A DNA stretch of 64,000 nucleotides, taken from positions 124,001 through 188,000 of the forward strand of contig KE159599.1 in assembly GCA_000403275.2 (NCBI GenBank), given 5' to 3'. Position 1 is the first letter of the stretch. Each line of letters opens with the position of its first letter. This document shows, one piece after another, positions 26,158 through 34,161 of the stretch. The translations under genes and the position numbers were made by a program. This stretch comes from Lachnospiraceae bacterium 28-4. GTDB lineage: Bacteria; Bacillota; Clostridia; Lachnospirales; Lachnospiraceae. The notes beneath the pieces are model-generated. The model saw only the letters and a program-made list of their open reading frames with translations, did no database searches and was not told the DNA's origin.

Positions 26158-27753
26158 CTATCTGTCCCACTTATCGCAAAGGGAATTGATCTGATCCGCA
26201 AATTTTCCCAAGTCCTTATTTGCCCCGCCTTCGTTCTTCCGAATAACAGCCATAAGCCTTTGCCCTGCCGCCAGCAGACGGTCGAAGATATCCTGAGCCG
26301 CCCGTTTTTTCTTCAACGGCTTCGCTTTCGCCACATATTCCGCCTCTCCGGTCAGCAGATCGAAACATGTGCCGCTGTAAGGAGCATAGGCTTCCATCTT
26401 GTGTTCTTCTTTCAAACAGGATACGAAAGATTCGCAAATGCTGCTTTCACCGTGTACCACAAAGATTTTTTCCGGTTTCTTCCGAAATCCTTCGATCCAG
26501 CGGATCAGGCCGTCTTTATCCGCATGGCCGCTGATCCCCGGCAATGTCCTGATATCCGCCCTCACTTCTATTTTCTCTCCAAAGAGCTTTACTTCCTTTG
26601 CTCCCTCGATTAACGACCTTCCCAGCGTGCCGTTTGCCTGATATCCTACAAACAATATCGTACATTCCGGCTTCCACAGATTATGTTTCAGATGATGGCG
26701 TATCCTTCCTGCCTCGCACATGCCGGAAGCGGAAATTACTACTTTGGGTGAATCATCGAAATTAATGGCTTTTGATTCGTCGCTGGTGATCGATAAACGA
26801 AGTCCCGGAAAACGGATCGGGTTAATTCCCTTTCTCACCAGTTCCATTGCCTCTTCGTCAAAGCATTCCGCCACATTTCTCTGAAAAATATCCGTCGCTT
26901 CCACCGCCAGCGGACTATCCACATATACCGTAAAATTCGGGAATCTGTCGATTCTCTTTTCCTCTTTGATCTGCCGGAGGAAATAAAGCATCTCCTGGGT
27001 TCTTCCTACCGCAAAGGAAGGTATGACCACATTGCCTCCCCTGTCAAAAGTTTCCTGTAATACCTTTGCCAGATCCGCCACATAATCCGGCCTTCCTGTG
27101 GAATGCGCTCTGTTCCCGTAGGTGGACTCCATGACCACATAGTCCGCCTCTTCCGTATAAGCCGGATCTTTAATCAAGGGCTGGTCGATATTTCCAATGT
27201 CCCCGGAAAATACGATTTTCTTTTCCGTCCCTTCTTCCGACGCCCATACTTCGATGCTGGCAGAACCGAGCAAATGCCCCACATCGGTAAATCTTATTTT
27301 TATTCCTTCGTCTAATTCTATGATGCGGCCATATTTACATGAAACGATATGCTTGATCGCTCCATCCGCGTCTTCCATCGTGTAAAGCGGCTCATAAGGT
27401 TCTATTCCCGAATGCCGCTTCGCTTTCCGGTTTTTCCATTCCGTTTCCTGCATCTGTATATGCGCACAGTCGCGCAGCATAATACTGCATAAATCCGCCG
27501 TAGCCTCAGTAGCCAGTATTTGTCCTCTGAAGCCCTTAGCATATAATGCGGGCAGCATGCCCGAATGATCCACATGGGCATGGGTCAGCAGGACATAGTC
27601 TACCATAGCCTCCCCGACAGGCAGTTCCGCCTTTTCATAGTTCTGAACTCCCTGTTCCATACCGCAATCTATCAGAATATGCTTGCCCCCGGCTTCTAAA
27701 TAATGACAGCTTCCTGTCACTTCATGGGCAGCACCTATAAAAGTTAATTTCAT
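26158..27753 (-). CDS. Metallo-beta-lactamase/beta-CASP RNA-processing-like protein
   Basis: 531 residues. Zinc motif HAHVDHSG at about residue 58, further His/Asp motifs (FTDVGHLLGSA, FSGDIGN), beta-CASP motifs (PSFAVGRTQEML, SASGMCEAGRIRHHL) and the C-terminal GISGHADKDGLIRW plus FVVHGES of the RNA-specificity (RMMBL) domain. Related to archaeal and bacterial CPSF-like nucleases. A ~60-residue C-terminal tail rich in Lys/Arg follows the last motif. Its ATG overlaps the stop of the upstream gene by 4 bases. Confidence 0.9.
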   Translation of the reverse strand: MKLTFIGAAHEVTGSCHYLEAGGKHILIDCGMEQGVQNYEKAELPVGEAMVDYVLLTHAHVDHSGMLPALYAKGFRGQILATEATADLCSIMLRDCAHIQMQETEWKNRKAKRHSGIEPYEPLYTMEDADGAIKHIVSCKYGRIIELDEGIKIRFTDVGHLLGSASIEVWASEEGTEKKIVFSGDIGNIDQPLIKDPAYTEEADYVVMESTYGNRAHSTGRPDYVADLAKVLQETFDRGGNVVIPSFAVGRTQEMLYFLRQIKEEKRIDRFPNFTVYVDSPLAVEATDIFQRNVAECFDEEAMELVRKGINPIRFPGLRLSITSDESKAINFDDSPKVVISASGMCEAGRIRHHLKHNLWKPECTILFVGYQANGTLGRSLIEGAKEVKLFGEKIEVRADIRTLPGISGHADKDGLIRWIEGFRKKPEKIFVVHGESSICESFVSCLKEEHKMEAYAPYSGTCFDLLTGEAEYVAKAKPLKKKRAAQDIFDRLLAAGQRLMAVIRKNEGGANKDLGKFADQINSLCDKWDR

Positions 27754-28097
27754 ATAAACGCCTTTCCGTTATTCTTCAAATGGTTTCCAAGCAGATTTTC
27801 CATTTCTCCCGCTCTCCCGGCAATATCCGTCCGGTAATACAGATAGTCCACCTTTCCATATTGTCCAATGACCGCCCCCGCAAACAATTCGAGGTCTTCT
27901 TCACTATCCGCATCTCCATGGAAGAAAAACATTTTGCTTCCGTATTCCTTTTCCACTTTATCTTTTAGTAATTTACCGTGTTCTTTGTCGTTATCCATTA
28001 GGGCAATGTGGTATCTGCGTCCCGCATACTCCTCAACAAGACTGCATCCTCTGCCTTTTGCCCCTCCCACGACTACGCATATTTTCTTCCTCAACAT
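27750..28097 (-). CDS. Truncated SDR-like Rossmann protein
   Basis: 115 residues. N-terminal KICVVVGGAKGRGCSL is the glycine-rich NAD(P) loop of short-chain dehydrogenases; ALMDNDKEH and FHGDADSEEDLELFAGAVIGQYGKVDYLYY follow the normal strand order. The chain ends before the catalytic Tyr-x3-Lys. It may be a regulatory remnant or a true minimal protein, since the frame is intact and coupled to the beta-CASP gene by an ATGA overlap. Confidence 0.65.
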   Translation of the reverse strand: MLRKKICVVVGGAKGRGCSLVEEYAGRRYHIALMDNDKEHGKLLKDKVEKEYGSKMFFFHGDADSEEDLELFAGAVIGQYGKVDYLYYRTDIAGRAGEMENLLGNHLKNNGKAFI

Positions 28098-28248
28098 CGT
28101 TTTCTCTCCTCGCTTTGAATCATTCTTGTTTTTTCAGTGCGCCTTGCCTGTTCCATCATTATACAAAAATCGACTCTTATTAGCAAGAATGAAAGGGCTT
28201 TACGCGATGCTTTACACCCCACATTTACTGTATAACGTCTGCTTTTCC

Positions 28249-30009
28249 CTATTTCAGTTCGTTCGCCATCGTATAAAACTGATAATAGATTCCGCGTTTT
28301 TCCAATAATTCTTCATGGTTCCCCTCCTCCGCGATGCCTTTCTCCGTCAGAACCAAAATCCTATCGGAATTCCGTATGCTCGATAATCTGTGGGCTATGG
28401 TGAGCGTAGTTCTCCCTTCCGAAAGCCTTGCCAAAGATTTGGCCACCGCAAACTCGCTTTCGTTATCCAAAGCCGACGTCGCTTCGTCCAGGATAATGAT
28501 CGGGGGATTTTTCAAAAATACCCTGGCAATGCTGATCCTCTGCTTCTGTCCGCCGGACAATTTCACGCCCCGCTCTCCCACATAGGTATCATAACCGTCC
28601 TTCAGATTCAGGATAAATTCATGGGCTCCCGCCCGCTTTGCCGCCTCTATCACCTCCTCTTTTGAGGCATCCTGCCTTCCGTAAACAATATTTTCATAGA
28701 TCGTCCCCGAGAAAAGATAGACATCCTGCTGGACGATGCCTACATTTTTTCTCAGACTCTTTAACGTAAAATGCCGGATATCCTCTCCGTCGATCAGTAT
28801 CCTGCCCTCCGTTACATCATAAAACCGGGGAATCAGATTGCACAGAGTCGTCTTTCCTCCGCCGGAAGGCCCCACAATCGCCACCTTCTCCCCATGCCGG
28901 ATCTTCAAATCCAACCCGGTAAACACGATATTGTGGTCGTCCGGGTATTCGAAGCTGACGTTTTCAAAAGAAATATTCCCTTCCGTCTCCACCATTTCTT
29001 CCGCATCCGGCTCGTCAAAAATCTCAATATCCGCTTCCATGATCTGCAAAAAACGTTCAATCCCTGTCATTCCCCGCTGGAACTGCTCCGCAAACTCTAT
29101 AATCCTGCGGATCGTGGTGATCATCGTCGTTACATAGAGCATATAAGCCACCAGATCTCCCGGCACGATCATCCCTTTCACCATAAAAATCCCTCCGGCC
29201 ACCAGTACCGTCAGGTACATAAGGCCGTCGAACATTTTCGTAGTCGCCTGAAAAGCCGCCATATAACGGTAAGTTTCTTTTTTTATATCCAGAAACTGTC
29301 CGTTATCCTTTTCAAATTTCCTGTTTTCCGCCTCTTCGTTAGTAAACGCCTTCACGACCTTCTGCCCAAGAAGGCTGTCCTCGATCCTGGCATTCAATTC
29401 CCCGATGTGATTCCTCTGTTTCCGAAAAGCCCCCCGCATTTTAAAATTCAAGGACATGCATACTCCGATCATCACCGGAACCACGAGAAAAATAAGCAGG
29501 GTCAGCGGCAGGTTAATTCCCGCCAGTATGAGAAATGCGATCAATATCTTGATTCCCGCAATAAAAAATTCCTCCGGGCAGTGATGGGCAAATTCCGTCA
29601 CGTCGAACAAGTCGTTCGTGATCCGCCCCATAATCTGCCCCACCTTCGTATTATTATAATAGGTGTTGGAAAGCTGCTGCAGATGAAAATAAGCATCCCT
29701 GCGCATATCCGTCTCGATCTTCGCCCCCATGACATGCCCCATATCGGCCATATAATAGCTGGCCATCGTATCAATGATTCGCAAAACCAGATAAAGCATC
29801 CCCAGGCCCGCGATCGTCTGCACCGAAAGTTCCGCCAGGCGGTATAACCCCTCATTGGTAATATAACGCATAATAAGCGGCAGCACCAACTCACATATAG
29901 TAGTCAGCGCCGCACAGAACAAGTCGAAAAACAAAGTTTTTCTGTATGGTTTAAAATACGGAATAAATCTTTCCAGCAGTTCTTTTGTCTTATATTGTCT
30001 GTTATCCAT
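28249..30009 (-). CDS. ABC exporter, fused membrane and ATPase domains (MsbA/LmrA-like)
   Basis: 586 residues. Six membrane helices over about 20-310, then the nucleotide-binding domain: Walker A VGPSGGGKTTL (about 375), LSGGQKQRISIARVFL, Walker B IIILDEATSALDNES, and H-loop IAHRLSSIRNSD. Half-transporter; acts as a homodimer or with a partner. Exported substrate unknown. An extended -10 TGATATAAT about 30 bp upstream is its likely promoter, and hairpin element A2 starts about 10 bp beyond it. Confidence 0.93.
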   Translation of the reverse strand: MDNRQYKTKELLERFIPYFKPYRKTLFFDLFCAALTTICELVLPLIMRYITNEGLYRLAELSVQTIAGLGMLYLVLRIIDTMASYYMADMGHVMGAKIETDMRRDAYFHLQQLSNTYYNNTKVGQIMGRITNDLFDVTEFAHHCPEEFFIAGIKILIAFLILAGINLPLTLLIFLVVPVMIGVCMSLNFKMRGAFRKQRNHIGELNARIEDSLLGQKVVKAFTNEEAENRKFEKDNGQFLDIKKETYRYMAAFQATTKMFDGLMYLTVLVAGGIFMVKGMIVPGDLVAYMLYVTTMITTIRRIIEFAEQFQRGMTGIERFLQIMEADIEIFDEPDAEEMVETEGNISFENVSFEYPDDHNIVFTGLDLKIRHGEKVAIVGPSGGGKTTLCNLIPRFYDVTEGRILIDGEDIRHFTLKSLRKNVGIVQQDVYLFSGTIYENIVYGRQDASKEEVIEAAKRAGAHEFILNLKDGYDTYVGERGVKLSGGQKQRISIARVFLKNPPIIILDEATSALDNESEFAVAKSLARLSEGRTTLTIAHRLSSIRNSDRILVLTEKGIAEEGNHEELLEKRGIYYQFYTMANELK

Positions 30010-30076
30010 AATTTTTCTCCTCTAATTTGAAGTCAATTATATCATAACCACATACAATAAAGCAAATAAGAAAGGC

Positions 30077-30446
30077 ATGGAAATCAGTTCCGGCGGAGCG
30101 TTAAAAACGCCTGTCGGAAGAAGAAGGAACCGGAGGAAGGCGGCGAGGAAGGGCATGGGTTCGCAGCTGCCTTGCGTAAGGAAATGAGATTTTCTTAATA
30201 TTCCGTATCGCAAACAGCAATTTGGTGACACGGATGTCACCAAAAGCCCGCAATGAGCCTGGATGGCGAATCGCGGGCGGTTGCGTCCGCCTGATATTGC
30301 TTTGCCGGAATATTTTAGAAAATCCATTTCCTGAAGCCGGCGCAAGAACCCATGCCCTTCCTGCCGCCTTCCTCCGGCCCGCTTCCCTCCGGTTCCTTCT
30401 TCTTCCGACAGGCGCTCCTCCTAACCTGCCAAAACTAATTTCCATG
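30077..30446. repeat. Long hairpin element, family A, copy 2 (core inverted)
   Basis: Terminal inverted repeats CATGGAAAT / ATTTCCATG enclose arms of about 110 bp each that pair with each other through GGCG(C/T)CTGTCGGAAGAAG-type sequence, purine-rich left, pyrimidine-rich right. The core, 30184-30336, matches the core of copy 1 (4818-4970) inverted, including GGTGACA-TCCG-TGTCACC and the CCCGC...GCGGG hairpin. The arms are unrelated to those of copy 1. The element occupies most of a divergent intergenic region between the ABC exporter and the YtaF-like gene. Confidence 0.85.
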
Positions 30447-30463
30447 TAAAAAGGTGATCCCAC

Positions 30464-31018
30464 TTGTTTTTTTCTGTTTCAAAATTAATTATGCTGATTG
30501 TGGCTCTTTCTGCCGATGCGTTTACTGCCGGCTTTGCATACGGTACGGATAAGGTGAAGATTCCTCCTCTGTCCGCCGTAATCGTATCTTTGCTGTCTGT
30601 TCTGCTTCTCGTTTCTTCCCTGGCCCTTGGCGGCCTCTTCAAAGCATATATCCCTGCCCCGGCCGCTTCCCTCCTGTCATTTTTCATCCTGGCCGTGCTG
30701 GCTGTGCTGAAAATTTTTGATAGTTCCCTCAAGAAAACGATTACGGAAGCCAACGGCGGGGATGTGGCCGTCCTCTCTCCTTCGGAAGCCCTTCCTCTCG
30801 GTTTTGCCCTCTCCGCGGACAGCGCAGCCGCAGGAATCGGAGCCGCTTCTTTGGAATTCTCCCTTCCCGTCACCGCCGTCCTCACCTTCGCCATCGGCAT
30901 CCTGGCCATTTACGGCGGCTGCCGCCTGGGAAGGCTTCTGGCTTCCAAATCGGAATTCAACTTTTCCATCGTGGGCGGATTCCTGCTCCTCTTCCTGGCT
31001 TTCTCCAAACTGCTGTAA
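30464..31018 (+). CDS. YtaF/MntP-like six-helix membrane protein
   Basis: 184 residues, nearly all hydrophobic, in six predicted helices arranged as two related halves. Each half starts with the family's (A)LSADAFTAG / ALSADSAAAG motif, whose Asp is thought to bind a cation. Start is TTG at 30464, supported by AAGGTGAT at 7-bp spacing; no ATG fits. YtaF is a sporulation-associated membrane protein; MntP relatives export manganese. The promoter is not clear and may lie within hairpin element A2. Confidence 0.85.
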   Translation: MFFSVSKLIMLIVALSADAFTAGFAYGTDKVKIPPLSAVIVSLLSVLLLVSSLALGGLFKAYIPAPAASLLSFFILAVLAVLKIFDSSLKKTITEANGGDVAVLSPSEALPLGFALSADSAAAGIGAASLEFSLPVTAVLTFAIGILAIYGGCRLGRLLASKSEFNFSIVGGFLLLFLAFSKLL

Positions 31019-31023
31019 CGCGT

Positions 31024-33849
31024 TTAGTCCCGCTCCATCCAAGCGCTTTTCAGTTCCGGCTCATGAGAAGAGGGCCTTTTCCATGGAGATCCTTCCGCCT
31101 GTTCCTCATAAGGCTGGATTTCCTGCGCGGACTCCCCGGCAGGAAAGGCTGTGATCAAGCCCTTTTCTTTCTTATGTCCCAGGCTGTGCTCCGCCATCCC
31201 TCCGGCCACCAGCAGTTCATGGACTACCAGCGGCATAAAAGACAGGGCCGCCAGCCAGCCCCATTCATGCAGCGAAAGCTTCACTGTCCCGAACAAGCCG
31301 ACAAAATACGGAATCTCCGTTACCAATGCCTGCAGCCCTACGCCGGCCGCACAGGCAAATATCATCGAACGATTGGAGAAATGATTCATCTGAAAAACCG
31401 ATTTATTCACGTCCCGCATCCCGACCGCGTGTACGAGCTGACTCATGCCGAGTACGGTAAAGGCATGGGTCTGCGCCTTGTTGAGCAGCTCCGGCAATGC
31501 AAGCATTGCTTTTATATTGTGCAAGTTGACCGGCAGTTCCTGCCTGACAAGTGCTCCATAAGGAACCTGCAAAAATGCGGTAATGCTGATTGCCGCAATC
31601 ACGGCTCCATAGCAAAGGGTGCATGCCAGCCCGCCATGGGCGAAAAGATTTTCATCGCTTTTTCTCGGTTTCTGCCTCATTAATTCCCTGCCGTCGTTTT
31701 CATCCACGCCAAGCGCCAGTGCCGGAAAGGAATCCGTAATCAGATTAATCCATAAAATGTGGCTGGCCTTTAACGGGGAAGGAAACCCGGCCAATATGGC
31801 CGCCAGCATAGTAATGATCTCTCCGAAATTGGAAGAGAGCAAAAACAGGATGGCCTTTCGGATATTTTCATAAATACCCCTTCCCTCCTCGATCGCCTTA
31901 CGAATCGTAGCGAAATTATCGTCCGTAAGGATCATATCCGAAGCATTTTTCGCCACATCCGTGCCGTTCATCCCCATGGCAATGCCGATATCCGCCGCTT
32001 TGAGGGAAGGCGCGTCATTGACCCCGTCCCCCGTCATCGCTACGATCCTGCCCTTTTTCTTCAGCGCACTCACAATCTTAACTTTATGCTCCGGCGACAC
32101 TCTGGCATATACTCTTATGTATTCCGCCTTTTTTTCAAACTCCTCCCCGCTCATTTTATCCAGTTCTCCGCCGCTTAAACATTCCTCCCTGCCCCCGGCG
32201 ATCCCAAGTTCCTTTGCGATGGCATAAGCGGTGTCCACATGATCGCCTGTAATCATAACCGTATTTACCCCTGCCTGGCGGAATGCTTTCACCGCTTCCG
32301 CCGCTTCCGGCCTGGCCGGATCCATCATTCCTACCAGTCCGACGAAAGTCAGTTCCCTTTCCTCCGCATCCGGCGCGTCCCGCCGCGTCGCCACCGCCAA
32401 TACGCGCAGCGCTTCTGCCGACATCTGCCCCGCCGCATGGAGGATCTCCCGCTTTGCCGATTCTGTCAAAGCCGTTCTTTTTCCCCGGGCGAGCATATAT
32501 CTGGAATGCCGCAGAACTTCTTCCGTACTTCCCTTCGTATAGGACACCTGCGCATGTAACGAACTGCCGTTCCTTCCCCTGTGAAGGGTTGTCATCATTT
32601 TACGGTCGGAATCAAAAGCCTTCTCTCCGATCCTGGGATAATCCCGCTCTATATCCTCCCTTGTCATGCCGTATTTCCCCGCCAGATCCAAAAGGGCCAG
32701 TTCCGTAGGGTCTCCGATCCTGCTTCCCTCCGCAATCACACCGTCGTTGCAAAGCACACAGCCGAGCAGTAACTCTCTGTGCCTTTCCATGTCCGCCTTA
32801 TCTGCAGGAAAGACTCTGCCTTCCGCATAACATTTTTTCACTGTCATCCGGTTCTGTGTCAGCGTACCCGTTTTATCCGAACAGACCACATTGACCGCTC
32901 CCAGCGTTTCCACAGAAGGAAGTTTTCGGATAATCGTATTTACCTTCACCATCCTGGATACGCTCAGGGCGAGAACAATAGTCACGATCGCCGGAAGCCC
33001 CTCCGGCACAGCCGCCACCGCCAGCGAAATAGCCGTCAGCAGCATATCACCCACATCCCTTTTTTGCATGACCGCCACAAAGAAAAGAAATACACAGATA
33101 AAAACCGCCAGGGCGCTCAACACTTTCCCAAGATCCGCCAGCCTTTTCTGAAGAGGTGTTATTTCCTCCTTTGCCTCGCTGATCATCCCGGCAATATGAC
33201 CGATCTGGGTCTCCATGCCTATAGCAACCACAATTCCTTCCCCTCTTCCATAGGTCACGTTCGTGGACATATAAGCCATATTCCTGCAATCCCCGATATC
33301 CGTCTTGCCCTGCGCCACATAGTCCGCATCCTTATCCACCGGTACGGACTCTCCCGTAAGTGCCGACTCTTCAATTTTCAAACTCATCGTTTTGGAAAGG
33401 CGCAGATCCGCAGGAACCTGGCGTCCCGCTTCCAGACAGACGATATCCCCCGGCACTAAGTCTCCCGCCGGAACTTCCATTTGTCTGCCGCCTCTTTTTA
33501 CAATGGCATGAGGGCTTGTCAGTTTTTTCAGCGCTTCAATCGCTTTTCTCGCCTTGCCCTCTTGCACCACCCCTACGAAGGCATTGACCGTAATCACCGT
33601 AACGATAATCAGGGCATCTTCCATTTCTCCAAGAAACAGGGATATGGCGGTAGCTACGAAAAGAATAAAGATCAGTGGATCGTTCAGCTGTTCCAGGAAC
33701 AAAACAATTTTCGTTTTTTCTTTTTGCTCCTTTAACAGATTTTTTCCATATTGCTTTTGCCTCCCGGCGGCTTCCGCATTGCTCAGTCCTTTTTCCGTAT
33801 CGCATTGTAAAATTTGTCCGACTTCCCGAACCTTCTTGTTTTCATACAT
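31024..33849 (-). CDS. Calcium-type P-type ATPase
   Basis: 941 residues. Motifs in order: [12 protein letters not shown] (actuator), [16 protein letters not shown] (M4 ion site), [13 protein letters not shown] (phosphorylated Asp), [40 protein letters not shown] (hinge), and M6 [13 protein letters not shown]. The sequence matches PMCA/SERCA-like bacterial Ca pumps. A ~50-residue hydrophilic C-terminal tail ([16 protein letters not shown]...) is unusual. Convergent with the YtaF-like gene, 5 bp apart. Confidence 0.92.
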   Translation of the reverse strand: MYENKKVREVGQILQCDTEKGLSNAEAAGRQKQYGKNLLKEQKEKTKIVLFLEQLNDPLIFILFVATAISLFLGEMEDALIIVTVITVNAFVGVVQEGKARKAIEALKKLTSPHAIVKRGGRQMEVPAGDLVPGDIVCLEAGRQVPADLRLSKTMSLKIEESALTGESVPVDKDADYVAQGKTDIGDCRNMAYMSTNVTYGRGEGIVVAIGMETQIGHIAGMISEAKEEITPLQKRLADLGKVLSALAVFICVFLFFVAVMQKRDVGDMLLTAISLAVAAVPEGLPAIVTIVLALSVSRMVKVNTIIRKLPSVETLGAVNVVCSDKTGTLTQNRMTVKKCYAEGRVFPADKADMERHRELLLGCVLCNDGVIAEGSRIGDPTELALLDLAGKYGMTREDIERDYPRIGEKAFDSDRKMMTTLHRGRNGSSLHAQVSYTKGSTEEVLRHSRYMLARGKRTALTESAKREILHAAGQMSAEALRVLAVATRRDAPDAEERELTFVGLVGMMDPARPEAAEAVKAFRQAGVNTVMITGDHVDTAYAIAKELGIAGGREECLSGGELDKMSGEEFEKKAEYIRVYARVSPEHKVKIVSALKKKGRIVAMTGDGVNDAPSLKAADIGIAMGMNGTDVAKNASDMILTDDNFATIRKAIEEGRGIYENIRKAILFLLSSNFGEIITMLAAILAGFPSPLKASHILWINLITDSFPALALGVDENDGRELMRQKPRKSDENLFAHGGLACTLCYGAVIAAISITAFLQVPYGALVRQELPVNLHNIKAMLALPELLNKAQTHAFTVLGMSQLVHAVGMRDVNKSVFQMNHFSNRSMIFACAAGVGLQALVTEIPYFVGLFGTVKLSLHEWGWLAALSFMPLVVHELLVAGGMAEHSLGHKKEKGLITAFPAGESAQEIQPYEEQAEGSPWKRPSSHEPELKSAWMERD

Positions 33850-34161
33850 ATTTTTTCCTTTCCTCCCGCCTGTCCTTTTCTCTTATGCTTTTATATGCTT
33901 GTACAAGGTGAAATATGTGTGATTTGATCCGTTGCTTTGTTCCGGGAGCAAGAATCCATCGGTGCAATCCCTGTCCGGGGCGCGGTGCGGCGGGAGGCTA
34001 TGGCCGGAAAAACAGGAAGCCCAAATCAAATGATGCAGTTATGATGCATTTTTGATGCAACTATGATCTATGGCCTTGGTAAAATTAAATATCAAACGAT
34101 GTGCCAGACAGACTCATCGTTTATCTTGAAAAAGTAAGGTAATACATAAGAGGACAAAGTT
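33850..34161. promoter_or_regulatory. Intergenic region with 11-bp-period repeats and a paired domain
   Basis: Three head-to-tail TGATGCA-N4 units with exact 11-bp period occupy 34031-34063 (variable part GTTA, TTTT, ACTA), followed by a fourth TGAT. That is one helical turn per unit, as in arrays bound by response regulators. Just upstream, 33922-34031 can close on itself through ATTTGAT / ATCAAAT with internal CCTGT / ACAGG. The lipoprotein gene starts 100 bp downstream, with AAGAGGAC as ribosome site. Confidence 0.5.

Noticed and set aside
28771-29847. 358-codon plus-strand frame
   Set aside because: Exactly antisense to the ABC exporter, whose motifs are all intact; His/Arg/Pro-rich composition typical of a shadow frame.
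33922-34031. Possible cobalamin-type riboswitch (GGTGCAATCC, closing stem ATTTGAT/ATCAAAT)
   Set aside because: The B12-box and CCCGC-x-ACTGT parts are not present in the right order, and the downstream lipoprotein has no link to cobalamin. Kept only as a paired region.
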